Shown here piece by piece: positions 55,733-64,000 of a stretch of DNA of 64,000 nt. The notes below the pieces were generated by a model. The model was not told the origin of the DNA and did not search any database. It saw nothing but the letters and a program-made list of their open reading frames with translations. The first letter of the stretch is position 1, and each line of letters begins with the position of its first letter. Location: NCBI RefSeq assembly GCF_024346875.1, contig NZ_AP024871.1, forward strand, positions 248,001 to 312,000, written 5' to 3'. The DNA is from Vibrio gallicus. Lineage in GTDB: Bacteria; Pseudomonadota; Gammaproteobacteria; Enterobacterales; Vibrionaceae. The position numbers and the translations under genes were made by a program.

Positions 55733-56960
55733 GTGCCTGCCAGTCCTGCTTTACCTGTTGAATTGCTTCAATTCGGCGGTTATTGAGTTGATCGCGGATC
55801 TCTTTTCCCTTAAACCCATCGTGAATAACGGATTGTACGCTTACGGCTAAGGCCGCTTGGTAGGCTTGGGTAAAATACTGTTGCTGGGGGTAATCTATCT
55901 CTTCAAACCCTGTGCGCCCGCGAGAGTCAGCTATACAGCAAAGTAGTACCTGCGGCAGGGATTCAGGCTTGCGCCATACATCTAAGGAGTCTAATACCTT
56001 TAATAATGTGGCAGCTTTTAGCTCTTGAGCTCGGTGTATATTCGAGTGTTGAGCGCAGACATTTTTAGCTAGTTGCTTAAATTGGTTTGGGATTCGTAAC
56101 CTCTGGCATAGGGCGTCGATAAGCTTAATGCCGGTATGGCAATGCAGCTTGTGGCTAGGCCATTCTGATGCAGGGGTTATTCCTTTGCCTAGGTCATGAA
56201 CTTGAGCTGCAAAGCGCACCTCTTCCAAGGGGCTTAATTGCGCCGCTTGCTTTGCTACGAGCAGGGTATGGATGCCGCTATCGACTTCAGGATGCCATTG
56301 TGCCGGCTGGGGTACGCCAAATAGGCGGTCTAACTCAGGGAGTACCTCGACCAATGCGCCACATGCTCGCAACACCTCAAGGAATACTTGAGGGTCTTTA
56401 GTGTTCAAGGATTTATTCCACTCTAGCCATACTCGTTCCGCAGTCAGGGTTTTTAGTTCCCCAGAGGCGCTGATGGCGCGCATAAGCTCGATGGTCTCTT
56501 TTGCAATACTAAACCCTAAATGGTGAAGCTTTGCGGCAAAACGAGCCACCCTAAGTACGCGCAATGGATCTTCAGTAAAAGCGCTTGAGACATGTCTCAA
56601 TATTCGGTTTTCAATATCCCTTGTCCCATGATAGGGGTCGATAAGATTGCCGTTGGCATCTTCAGCGATGGCATTGATGGTGAGATCGCGCCTGATTAGG
56701 TCTTCTTCTAAGCTAACATCAGCGGTAAAGAAGCAGTCAAATCCAGTGTATCCAGCACCCGATTTACGTTCGGTACGCGCTAGGGCATACTCCTCTTTGG
56801 TTTTGGGGTGGAGAAACACTGGAAAGTCTTTTCCTACCGCTTGGTAGCCTTGCTGTTGCATATGTTCTGGTGTTGAGCCAACCACAACCCAATCGCGGTC
56901 GTAGTTTTCAATACCAAGTAATTTGTCGCGTACGGCACCACCGACTAGATAACGTTGCAA
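55716..56960 (-). CDS. cca: Multifunctional CCA-adding enzyme
   Basis: Adds or repairs the CCA end of tRNA; the long form also has phosphatase and phosphodiesterase activity. 414 residues from a TTG at 56960, giving MQRYLVGGAVRD, matching E. coli MKIYLVGGAVRD; AGAGG lies about 10 bases upstream. An ATG 21 codons earlier exists but would add a tail foreign to the family. GGAVRD and DRDW begin the nucleotidyltransferase domain, and VHDLGKG marks the HD domain. Confidence 0.95.
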   Translation of the reverse strand: MQRYLVGGAVRDKLLGIENYDRDWVVVGSTPEHMQQQGYQAVGKDFPVFLHPKTKEEYALARTERKSGAGYTGFDCFFTADVSLEEDLIRRDLTINAIAEDANGNLIDPYHGTRDIENRILRHVSSAFTEDPLRVLRVARFAAKLHHLGFSIAKETIELMRAISASGELKTLTAERVWLEWNKSLNTKDPQVFLEVLRACGALVEVLPELDRLFGVPQPAQWHPEVDSGIHTLLVAKQAAQLSPLEEVRFAAQVHDLGKGITPASEWPSHKLHCHTGIKLIDALCQRLRIPNQFKQLAKNVCAQHSNIHRAQELKAATLLKVLDSLDVWRKPESLPQVLLCCIADSRGRTGFEEIDYPQQQYFTQAYQAALAVSVQSVIHDGFKGKEIRDQLNNRRIEAIQQVKQDWQAQKKWL

Positions 56961-57111
56961 GATATTAACCTCTAATTGTTCACGCTTAAGATGATTGAGT
57001 CTTGAGCATAATTTGATCGTCAAAGGTCAAAAGGCTCAAGATAGCTTTACATTATTTGTTTCAATGGTAGCTTGAGCCTAGCTAGAAAAGAAGTGGAGTC
57101 GCACCGCCGAC

Positions 57112-58740
57112 ATGTATAAAGATTATTTTGGCTTTGTTGATGAGCCATTTTCAATAGTACCGAGCCCTAAGTTTTTATTCTTAAGTGGTCGTCATCGTGA
57201 AGCATTGACTCATTTACAAATGGGAATTAGTGGTGGCGGTGGGTTTGCCATGCTTACCGGAGAGGTAGGTACGGGTAAAACGACTGTTTCTAAGGCGATG
57301 TTAGCCAGCTTGGAGTCCAATTGGGTTACGGGTCTTATCCTTAATCCAACCTTTTCTGAATTGGAGCTACTGGAAGCTATCTGTGATGAGTTTTGCTTAA
57401 CCTATCAGCAGCCAACTTCACTAAAGCAGTTGTCCCAACTTATCTATCAGTACCTTTTGCAAAATCATCAGCAAGGTAAACAGACGTTGCTGTTTATTGA
57501 TGAAGCCCAGCACCTTAGTGCTCAGGTTTTAGAGCAGCTGCGCTTACTGACTAATCTTGAAACTGAAAGCCATAAACTGCTTAAAGTGCTATTGATTGGT
57601 CAACCCGAATTGCAGCAGAAGCTGCAGACGGTTGAGCTGCGTCAGTTAGCCCAGCGCATTACTGGGCGCTATCATCTTCTGCCCTTAATCGAGAAAGAAA
57701 TTGGCGACTATATCCAGTTTCGGTTACGTGTTGCTGGGTGTGATAAGAAGCTGTTTAGTAGCAAAGCGCTCAAGATCATAGCTAGCAAAACCCAAGGTGT
57801 GCCTCGTTTAATCAATCTTGTATGTGATAAGGCGCTGCACTATGCGATGTTGAGTCAATTGAATGAGGTAGACAGCAAGATTGCCCTGCAAGCAAGCCAA
57901 GATGTTGTTGCGTTTCAAGTATTACCACAAGCAGGCTTATCTTCCTCCACTTCAGTGATTTCTCGTAAAGCTATGTGTGCTGGCTTTATTTTATGTGCAG
58001 GGCTTGGCTTTGGTGCCATGTCTATGTGGCAGCAATATCACCGAGTGGGCGATGAGCATGCCATGTTAGTTCAACAGCAACAAAAACTTGAGCAGCGTAG
58101 CCAAACATTAGTCATGCAGCGAGAGCAGCAAAATCAGAGATTAGATAGCTTGGTTGAGCAAAGTAGTTCGCTAACTACGGCAATGCAGTCTCTGTATGCT
58201 CTATGGGGCTACAAGGCTTCGATAATCGATGCCAACTGTCTCTCAAGTACGCACGCCCCCTTTCATTGCTATCAAGGCACTGCATCTCTAGAACAAATCG
58301 TTGCCTCTAATCGACCAACTGTTTTGACCCTTTATCGAGAGGGGATGCCGTTCTATGCTCTGCTGACTTATGTGGGGAGAGATAAGGTAGAATTGATTAT
58401 CAATAATCAAAGCCTAAAATTGCCTCTGACATGGCTAAAGCAGCACTGGCAGGGGGAGTTCACCACACTTTGGTATAGTGAGATTACCGATACACTCAAG
58501 CTTGATTATCGAGGAGTACAGGTAAGTAAGCTGGATGAATTGCTGGCGAAGGCGTTAAATGTTGAGCCACTTAATACCTCTCTGTTTACCGCTAGTCTAA
58601 AGCAGCGGGTAAGCTCATTTCAAGAATGGCAAGGGCTGACAGCAGATGGCGTTGCTGGAGAGCGAACCTTGCGTCAGCTCGATAGATTGAGTAATCATAA
58701 GGCACCCACTTTGTTAGCAGTGTCTAAGGAGGCGATGTAA
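57112..58740 (+). CDS. gspA: GspA/ExeA, type II secretion AAA ATPase with peptidoglycan-binding domain
   Basis: Inner-membrane ATPase that with GspB helps assemble the GspD secretin through the peptidoglycan. 542 residues. The AAA domain (1-270) has Walker A GEVGTGKTT (50-58) and Walker B LLFIDEAQ (126-133). One membrane helix is near 285-302, then a coiled, Q-rich stretch, a region resembling a degenerate C39-like domain (about 365-455), and a C-terminal peptidoglycan-binding repeat (RVSSFQEWQGLTADGVAGERT). Its stop overlaps gspB (TAATG). The gspC-N operon is not in the window, as is usual in Vibrio. Confidence 0.9.
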   Translation: MYKDYFGFVDEPFSIVPSPKFLFLSGRHREALTHLQMGISGGGGFAMLTGEVGTGKTTVSKAMLASLESNWVTGLILNPTFSELELLEAICDEFCLTYQQPTSLKQLSQLIYQYLLQNHQQGKQTLLFIDEAQHLSAQVLEQLRLLTNLETESHKLLKVLLIGQPELQQKLQTVELRQLAQRITGRYHLLPLIEKEIGDYIQFRLRVAGCDKKLFSSKALKIIASKTQGVPRLINLVCDKALHYAMLSQLNEVDSKIALQASQDVVAFQVLPQAGLSSSTSVISRKAMCAGFILCAGLGFGAMSMWQQYHRVGDEHAMLVQQQQKLEQRSQTLVMQREQQNQRLDSLVEQSSSLTTAMQSLYALWGYKASIIDANCLSSTHAPFHCYQGTASLEQIVASNRPTVLTLYREGMPFYALLTYVGRDKVELIINNQSLKLPLTWLKQHWQGEFTTLWYSEITDTLKLDYRGVQVSKLDELLAKALNVEPLNTSLFTASLKQRVSSFQEWQGLTADGVAGERTLRQLDRLSNHKAPTLLAVSKEAM

Positions 58741-59567
58741 TGTCTCAGGTATTAAAGGCTTTGCAGAAATCACAAAAGCAATATGAGCAGGTTCAACCCG
58801 CACGTATTCCTAAAGTAACCCAGGCTCAAACTGAAACAGACTCGATATCTAATTGGCTATTGATTGGAGCTGTAGGGGTACTCATCGGGGCGTCATTAAA
58901 GTTTTATGTGCCGAGCATAGGGCAGCCGGTAGACCAGCTTTCTTATCGTATTGTAAATAGCTTTATGGATGCACCTGCAATTATACTGCCGATGAAAGAC
59001 ACTGCAGATCAAGCTGTGTTAGATATCCAATTCTTCGATAAACCGCAGCCTCAAAATTTGGCGGCTTTACCTAAGCTTGAATTGCCTAAACCAATTAGGA
59101 AGCGAACTGAGCACAACACAGCCCATCCGCAGCAAAAGGTGGTATCGGCTAAAGATGGTGCGGATGATGGGCAATGGAATCTATCTAAGCTGGATCTTAG
59201 TGGCTTATCTCCCGAGTTAGCAAATCAGGTTTCAAGTATCTTAAAAGATAGCCCGGACGTATTAGAATCTGACTCTAAGTCTGGCTCTCAACGCTCCAAT
59301 CAGGTGCCATCGCAATCGAGCAACCTAGTTGATATTGAGAAAAACAGCGCTAAATACCACGGACGCTTGCCTGCATTGAATCTACAAACCCATATGTATG
59401 CCAGTAGTTCAAACCATCGCTGGGTGAAGATTAACGGTAAAGAGTTACAAGAAGGGCAGTCTGCTGGAGCTGGCGTCAAGCTGGTGGAGATAGCACCTCG
59501 TTATATCGTAGTCTCGTTTGCTGGAGATAAAATCAAGATACCCGCACTCTATGAATGGAAAGGGTAA
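58740..59567 (+). CDS. gspB: GspB/ExeB, type II secretion assembly protein
   Basis: Partner of GspA. 275 residues. A short cytoplasmic start (SQVLKALQKSQKQYE) is shared by GspB proteins. A membrane helix lies near 37-55, followed by a variable P/K/S-rich periplasmic linker and the C-terminal GspB domain (about 200-272, LPALNLQTHMYASS to GDKIKIPALYEW), related to the GspC homology region. The start overlaps the gspA stop by one base. Confidence 0.9.
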   Translation: MSQVLKALQKSQKQYEQVQPARIPKVTQAQTETDSISNWLLIGAVGVLIGASLKFYVPSIGQPVDQLSYRIVNSFMDAPAIILPMKDTADQAVLDIQFFDKPQPQNLAALPKLELPKPIRKRTEHNTAHPQQKVVSAKDGADDGQWNLSKLDLSGLSPELANQVSSILKDSPDVLESDSKSGSQRSNQVPSQSSNLVDIEKNSAKYHGRLPALNLQTHMYASSSNHRWVKINGKELQEGQSAGAGVKLVEIAPRYIVVSFAGDKIKIPALYEWKG

Positions 59568-59590
59568 AGCCGATTATCTGATCGATAGAT

Positions 59591-59625
59591 ACAAAAAAGC
59601 TGCCATATCAATGGCAGCTTTTTTT
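59591..59625. terminator. Terminator after gspAB
   Basis: AAAAAAGCTGCCAT and ATGGCAGCTTTTTTT pair around 4 bases. The A-run on the left also allows it to act on leftward transcripts. Confidence 0.93.
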
Positions 59626-59658
59626 AGGTCTTAGAGCTAGGTCTTAAGAGGCGAGGTG
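59625..59658. repeat. Degenerate tandem repeat between gspB and the SH3 gene
   Basis: TAGGTCTTAGAGC, TAGGTCTTAAGAGGC and GAGGTGTTAAGCC follow one another. The units share AGGTSTTA and contain one CTAG, recalling the CTAG-rich elements at 2828 and 5001. Confidence 0.45.
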
Positions 59659-60267
59659 TTAAGCCCAGCCGTTTGGAGATTTCTTACGACGAGGAATAAT
59701 GTGTGGCAACAATAAGCCAAACAATAAGCCTAGACCTGCAACACCGCCGCCATACATGAAGTATTTAAGCAGTAGGTCTTCTTTTTGAGTATCTAGACGT
59801 GCACGCAGTTCGCGAACTTCACTCTGTGCTGAAGTTAGTTGATCATTGATATGGTTATAGCTTTCTTCCATGTCAGAGATCTGAGTATTGCGAGCTTTAA
59901 GAGAGCTAACTAGGCTTTTTTGTTCTTGCTCTGCCTTTTTATTGAATCCGGCAAGCTCAGCTTTAACTTCAGCCAACTCTTTTTCTAGACGAGGCATGCG
60001 TGTTGCTCGCCCTTCAACCGTACTTACGTATTTGGTTTCTACCCAGCCTCTGCGACCGCGCGAGTCAACAACCTCGCTAAAACCAGAGCCGGTGTTTGTT
60101 TTCACTAAGTTAACTTTTGAACCAGCGTTAACGCTACCTATAATGCGGTATTGAGCACTCGGGCCGGAATGCATATAGGTGAAAAGATCATCTGATATAT
60201 AACGGGTTTTCGCAAATGCAGGTGCAGAAAGCACAAGGGCAACTGCAATAAGAAATAATTTTTTCAC
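59659..60267 (-). CDS. TIGR04211-family SH3 domain membrane protein
   Basis: Exported, membrane-bound protein, YgiM-like. 202 residues from a GTG at 60267 (AAAGGAC 7 bases upstream); the frame runs further upstream but the signal peptide starts here (KKLFLIAVALVLSAPAFA-K). A bacterial SH3 domain covers about 20-85, a coiled coil about 90-165 (SLKARNTQISDMEESY, SEVRELRARLD), and a C-terminal membrane helix (YGGGVAGLGLLFGLLLPHII) ends with a basic cytoplasmic tail. E. coli YgiM sits near cca and the CYTH gene ygiF, and so does this one. Function uncertain, cell-wall linked. Confidence 0.85.
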   Translation of the reverse strand: MKKLFLIAVALVLSAPAFAKTRYISDDLFTYMHSGPSAQYRIIGSVNAGSKVNLVKTNTGSGFSEVVDSRGRRGWVETKYVSTVEGRATRMPRLEKELAEVKAELAGFNKKAEQEQKSLVSSLKARNTQISDMEESYNHINDQLTSAQSEVRELRARLDTQKEDLLLKYFMYGGGVAGLGLLFGLLLPHIIPRRKKSPNGWA

Positions 60268-60383
60268 TGTTTGTCCTTTAGATATTTCTAATTTTAATAG
60301 GAAGGAGACATTTTCATATGCTCTATTTGTGCCTTCCAAGATTGCTTAAATAGTAAGTAGATTCAGCGCCGCCTGCAACTAAA

Positions 60384-60404
60384 AGAGGGAGCTAAGCTCC
60401 CTCT
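60384..60404 (-). terminator. Terminator after the phosphate permease gene
   Basis: AGAGGGAGCT and AGCTCCCTCT form a perfect hairpin with TTTTAG following on the minus strand, 60 bases past the stop. Confidence 0.75.
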
Positions 60405-60463
60405 ATAACCTGAGATTGTCAAAAAATGACACCTGATTGACATTGTTCAATCAGCTTTGAGAA

Positions 60464-61726
60464 CTAAAATACTCGAAGTAGGATCTCATAGAAGATAATC
60501 GCAAGAAATGCACCAGCTGGTAGGGTAACAACCCAAGACACAACAATATTCCTTACTACACCTAGGTTTAGGGCTGCGATACCACGTGCAAAGCCTACGC
60601 CCAATACTGCACCAACTAAGGTTTGTGTAGTAGAGATAGGAAGCCCTGTACCTGATGCTAGAACAACGGTACTCGCAGTGGCTAGTTGTGCTGCAAAGCC
60701 ACGACTAGGGGTTAACTCTGTAATCCCAGTACCTACGGTAGACATGACTTTGTGACCTAGAGTCGCAAGACCAATCACAATACCGATACCGCCTAGAGGT
60801 AGGATCCACCATGCAATACTTGATTGAGCGCCAATTTCACCCATGTTTTCTATGGTTGAAACGATAGCTGATAGAGGACCGATAGCATTGGCTACATCGT
60901 TAGAACCGTGTGCAAATGCCATTGCACAAGCAGTAATAACCATTAATGTGCTAAATACACTCTCTACACCGCTAAAGCTGTGTTCATGGTTCTCTTGGTC
61001 ATGCTTGAAACGCTGTTGGATATAGAAATAACCTAGCACCATTACTGCCGATGAAATCGCAACTGCCCATGCCCAAGCCTCACCGTTTGTTAGGTGTAGC
61101 CCTACATGTTTAAGACCTTTTTTGATCGTAACTAGAGCAATAACCAGGGTGGTGAGAAACATATAAACAGGTACATAACGCTTGGCATTAGCCATAGGGT
61201 TATCTGTATCGAAGATAAACTTCTGGGCGCTAATAAAGATAAAGTAAGCAAAAATACCCGAGATAAAAGGGGTAATTACCCAGCTACCCACTATGCCTTG
61301 TACTGAACTCCAATCAATAGCATTAGAGCCAACAGAGACCATTGCAAAGCCAATGATAGCGCCAATGATAGAGTGGGTCGTTGATACTGGCCATCCCATA
61401 AAAGAGGCCAGTAGTAACCAAGTACCAGCGGCTAATAGCGCCGACATCATGCCAAATACCAGGAGGTCTGGATGGGCAGTAAATAAAGAGGTATCAATAA
61501 CCCCTTTACGAATGGTATCAGTCACTTCACCACCGGCTAAATAAGCACCAGCGAATTCAAAGATCATTGCAATTATGATTGCTTGCTTTACGGTCAGGGC
61601 TTTTGAACCTACAGAGGTACCCATTGCGTTTGCTACATCGTTGGCACCAATACCAACGGCCATCATAAAGCCAAATGCTGCGGCAGTAATTAATAGAATT
61701 GTGCCGTAGTTAGCGAGAATTTCCAT
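60464..61726 (-). CDS. Low-affinity inorganic phosphate transporter (Pit family)
   Basis: Inner-membrane Pit/PiT permease, taking up phosphate (or metal phosphate) with protons or sodium. 420 residues with about ten membrane segments and the duplicated signature GANDVANA (27-34) and HGSNDVANAIGP in the second half. It is shorter than E. coli PitA (499), lacking most of the central loop. AAAGGAAA lies before the ATG. The PhoU-like gene starts 41 bases upstream on the same strand, so they form an operon. Confidence 0.93.
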   Translation of the reverse strand: MEILANYGTILLITAAAFGFMMAVGIGANDVANAMGTSVGSKALTVKQAIIIAMIFEFAGAYLAGGEVTDTIRKGVIDTSLFTAHPDLLVFGMMSALLAAGTWLLLASFMGWPVSTTHSIIGAIIGFAMVSVGSNAIDWSSVQGIVGSWVITPFISGIFAYFIFISAQKFIFDTDNPMANAKRYVPVYMFLTTLVIALVTIKKGLKHVGLHLTNGEAWAWAVAISSAVMVLGYFYIQQRFKHDQENHEHSFSGVESVFSTLMVITACAMAFAHGSNDVANAIGPLSAIVSTIENMGEIGAQSSIAWWILPLGGIGIVIGLATLGHKVMSTVGTGITELTPSRGFAAQLATASTVVLASGTGLPISTTQTLVGAVLGVGFARGIAALNLGVVRNIVVSWVVTLPAGAFLAIIFYEILLRVF

Positions 61727-61767
61727 GGAGTTTCCTTTGCAATCTATGCAGGAAGATTAATGAATAA

Positions 61768-62445
61768 TTATCGAGCAATCATCAGTTCAAGACGCGCACA
61801 TACGCGCTGAGCTTGATCTGCAATCGCACCAACCCACTCGAGAATCTTGTATAAAAACATGACATCAACAGGACTATAGTCTTGCTCTATGGCAAGTAGG
61901 TTTTGGCGTAAGCCAATCTGCATATTGTCCGTATCATCTTCAATGCGATCTAGTTCATCAATCATAGATGCAATAAGTGTAACTTCACGTCCTTTGAAGC
62001 CTGTCTCGAGTAATTCTTCTAATCCATTAATTACTGAATACATTTGCCCTACAGCATCAAGACAACGATTCACGTAGGTGACGAAGTCAGGGTACATGCT
62101 ATGAGGCACTAATAGTTGACGACCTATTACACGGCCGCAAATATCTTTTGCTAGGTTTGCTACTCTGTCTTGCTGAGTAAGCACATCCAATAGATCTCTT
62201 CTATCCATAGCCATAAAAAGGCCGCTTGGCAGATGCAAACGTATTTGACGTTTGAGTGCGTCAGCATCTTTTTCTAGAGATGATATCTGCTGTTGATAAT
62301 CAGTGGCTTTATCCCATTCACCGTTATTCGCAGCGTCGAAAAACTGTGGAAGTAAACTGCAGCATTCTTGTACTTTCGCAACGTGTTGCTGTAGTGGCTT
62401 GATGGGAGATTTTGCAAACAAGCCCATTATGGTATTTACTGGCAT
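61768..62445 (-). CDS. TIGR00153 / DUF47 PhoU-like Pit accessory protein
   Basis: 225-residue helical protein of the DUF47 family, related to PhoU and often encoded next to Pit permeases; it probably modulates phosphate uptake. It begins MPVNTIMGLFAKSPIKPLQQHV. The second PhoU-like half carries the metal-binding acidic blocks IDELDRIEDDTD. An internal start at 62427 is possible, but the upstream ATG fits the family. First gene of the two-gene operon. Confidence 0.9.
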   Translation of the reverse strand: MPVNTIMGLFAKSPIKPLQQHVAKVQECCSLLPQFFDAANNGEWDKATDYQQQISSLEKDADALKRQIRLHLPSGLFMAMDRRDLLDVLTQQDRVANLAKDICGRVIGRQLLVPHSMYPDFVTYVNRCLDAVGQMYSVINGLEELLETGFKGREVTLIASMIDELDRIEDDTDNMQIGLRQNLLAIEQDYSPVDVMFLYKILEWVGAIADQAQRVCARLELMIAR

Positions 62446-62711
62446 AGAAGCTATGTAATTCGTTTGTCATGTTGGGGTGTAACTATAATAGGTTTTTTCA
62501 TAATTTGAAGAGCAAAGGATAGTTTAATTACTCTAGTTTTTGGTGTTTTGTACTACTAATTGGGTGTATTTTTTTATAAACCTCTAAATAGAGGCGTGTA
62601 ACTTGAATCAATGGGTATAGAGTAGCCTAAAGCCTCTTGCTGATGACGTGTTTTGGTCTTAATCTGCTATTAACTGATTTGGGATAGCTAAATCTTCAAT
62701 ACGAGAACTCC
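62446..62711. other. Divergent promoter region of the Pit operon and the CYTH gene
   Basis: 266 bases, AT-rich, without a gene. CCTCT-AAAT-AGAGG lies at 62581-62594. One word, TTGTCAT near 62463, resembles half a Pho box (CTGTCAT), but no proper direct repeat follows, so PhoB control is unsupported. Confidence 0.4.
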
Positions 62712-64000
62712 ATGGAAAATGAAATAGAGCTGAAATTTTTTGTATCTCCAGAATTTTCAGACGTTTTAAAGCAAAAGCTAACACAACAAAAAATCCTCCA
62801 GCAAAATAGTAAAGAACTTGGTAATACCTACTTCGATACCCCTAATAACTGGCTAAGAGAGCATGATATTGGGATGCGCATTCGACGCTTTGATGATGTA
62901 TACGTTCAAACCGTAAAAACATCAGGGCGAGTGGTAGCCGGTTTACACCAAAGACCTGAGTATAATGCAGAACATACCAGTAACACCCCTGATCTAAAGC
63001 TACATCCAGAAGATATTTGGCCAGAAGGGCTATCTGTTGCTCAATTAGGTGCACAGCTTAATCCTATTTTCGCGACCAACTTTACCCGGGAAATGTGGCT
63101 AATTGGTATGGATGATGGTAGCCAAGTTGAGGTGGCTCTAGATATTGGTGAGGTTATTGCTGGCGATAAGAGCTCCCCTATATGTGAGCTTGAATTGGAA
63201 TTGAAGTCAGGACAAACCGAGGCTCTATTTACCCTGGCTCGTCAGTTTAGTGAGCACGGTGGTGTTCGATTAGGAAACCTAAGTAAAGCGGCGCGTGGCT
63301 ATCGCCTTGCCCAAGGCTATAAAGGAAGTAAACCACAGCCATTAGGCTTAGTTGCCACTCAAGCCAGTGATAGTGTTGAAAGCTGCTTTATTAAGTCACT
63401 GGAACATGCCTTAGCACATTGGCTTTATCATGAGCAAAGTTATGTAGAATCGCCTTCAATGGAGTGTCTGCATGAGATCAGTCACGCCTTAAGTTTTGTT
63501 AGACAGACCTTAGCTGTGTTTGACGGCATTATTCCGAAACGAGCAAGTGCAGTGGTACGGCAGGAGCTGAAGTGGTTAGAGCAAGAATTTAGTTGGCTGA
63601 AAAGTGCTGATTATCTTGATGATCTTACTGAAGATAGAGGGCATGCATTGCGCAAATTGGATGCCCGTAAAAAGCTGGTCAAGCGCCTGTCTGAGATGAG
63701 AGATGAGCTTCCCTCACAACAAGATGTATTACACCTTTTTCAGTCCTCACGTTACTCAGGCCTAATACTCGATGTAAGCCGTTGGTTATTGAGTAAGGGT
63801 TGGCAGCACTTTCTCGATGAAAGAGCTAGCAAGAGAATTAACTCAAATATTGTCGAGTTTTCAAAGCATCAATTAGACCGCACCTGGGCAGAATTACAGA
63901 GCTCATTCCCTGTCGAGCAGGTCCTTACTGCGCAGGATTATATGCAAGAGCAGTATCACCTCAATCGCAGTCTTTTTTCTGGTATCTGCTTTGCGTCCCT
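62712..64000 (+). CDS. CYTH/CHAD inorganic triphosphatase, YgiF-like (3' end off window)
   Basis: Tunnel-fold triphosphatase with a CHAD domain. 429 codons are visible before the right edge. The CYTH signature ExExK is E4, E6, K8 in MENEIELKFF, followed by YFDTPNNWLREHDIGMRIRR and ELELELKSG. The CHAD region (about 215 onward) is helical with spaced basic residues, suited to polyphosphate binding. E. coli YgiF hydrolyses inorganic triphosphate and lies before glnE. Divergence from a Pit phosphate operon is apt. The family call is firm, the substrate inferred. Confidence 0.9.
   Translation, partial: MENEIELKFFVSPEFSDVLKQKLTQQKILQQNSKELGNTYFDTPNNWLREHDIGMRIRRFDDVYVQTVKTSGRVVAGLHQRPEYNAEHTSNTPDLKLHPEDIWPEGLSVAQLGAQLNPIFATNFTREMWLIGMDDGSQVEVALDIGEVIAGDKSSPICELELELKSGQTEALFTLARQFSEHGGVRLGNLSKAARGYRLAQGYKGSKPQPLGLVATQASDSVESCFIKSLEHALAHWLYHEQSYVESPSMECLHEISHALSFVRQTLAVFDGIIPKRASAVVRQELKWLEQEFSWLKSADYLDDLTEDRGHALRKLDARKKLVKRLSEMRDELPSQQDVLHLFQSSRYSGLILDVSRWLLSKGWQHFLDERASKRINSNIVEFSKHQLDRTWAELQSSFPVEQVLTAQDYMQEQYHLNRSLFSGICFAS

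Noticed and set aside
62455..62485. Pho box before the Pit accessory gene
   Set aside because: Only one imperfect heptamer (TTGTCAT) is seen and no second direct repeat 4 bases later.

Overview
The window is 64 kb of core chromosome from a gammaproteobacterium of the family Vibrionaceae, most likely Vibrio. Evidence: protein identities (ArgR/Mdh, LptD/SurA/PdxA/RsmA/ApaGH, LeuO, FocA, OmpV, TsaD), Vibrio-type neighbourhoods (TAXI receptor next to argR-mdh; acyl-CoA ligase between leuO and ilvIH; OmpV beside a CarRS-like two-component system; gspAB next to cca), and AT-rich spacers. Base composition looks even. I see no insertion sequence, phage, integron array or CRISPR. No gene is visibly broken; two are cut by the window edges (TAXI receptor on the left, CYTH/CHAD protein on the right). 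The species cannot be named from sequence alone.

Layout. 1-6.4 kb: TAXI receptor, argR and mdh (divergent), a 62-residue unknown, ispB, rplU-rpmA-obgE. 6.4-9.3 kb: a FUSC membrane protein, the split exporter yjjP-yjjB, folA. 9.3-16.2 kb, minus strand: lptD-surA-pdxA-rsmA-apaG-apaH (outer-membrane assembly, vitamin B6, ribosome maturation, Ap4A hydrolysis), with djlA divergent. 17.2-23.0 kb, minus strand: leuABCD behind a leader peptide (leuL, found here, five Leu codons in a row) and an attenuator, followed by a DUF547 gene. 23.3-29.5 kb: an RND efflux pair, then a PAP2 phosphatase coupled to an MJ1255-type glycosyltransferase. 29.8-35.4 kb: leuO, a long-chain acyl-CoA ligase and ilvIH, so the branched-chain amino acid functions and their LysR-type regulator lie within 18 kb.

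35.6-42.2 kb: an unreported-looking 43-residue membrane peptide, pykF with a perfect HexR-type operator, a Gfo/Idh oxidoreductase, an M14 metallopeptidase-like protein, a MATE exporter and focA. 42.4-47.0 kb: an envelope block with a MipA/OmpV-like barrel, a DUF3019 protein, a response regulator and sensor kinase (CarRS/VprAB-like), a lipoprotein and a second barrel, OmpV. 47.3-53.2 kb: tRNA-Ile2(CAU) and the macromolecular-synthesis operon rpsU-yqeY-dnaG-rpoD, with tsaD divergent. 53.3-57.0 kb: plsY, folB-folK-uppP and cca. 57.1-64 kb: gspA-gspB of type II secretion, an SH3 membrane protein, a phosphate permease with its PhoU-like partner, and a divergent CYTH/CHAD triphosphatase-like gene.

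The window is mostly ordinary housekeeping DNA. The most interesting items are small: the 43-residue peptide gene, the leu leader, several perfect inverted repeats upstream of leuO, focA, the acyl-CoA ligase and the oxidoreductase and within leuABCD, CTAG-rich degenerate repeats between genes, and the two-barrel envelope-stress locus.
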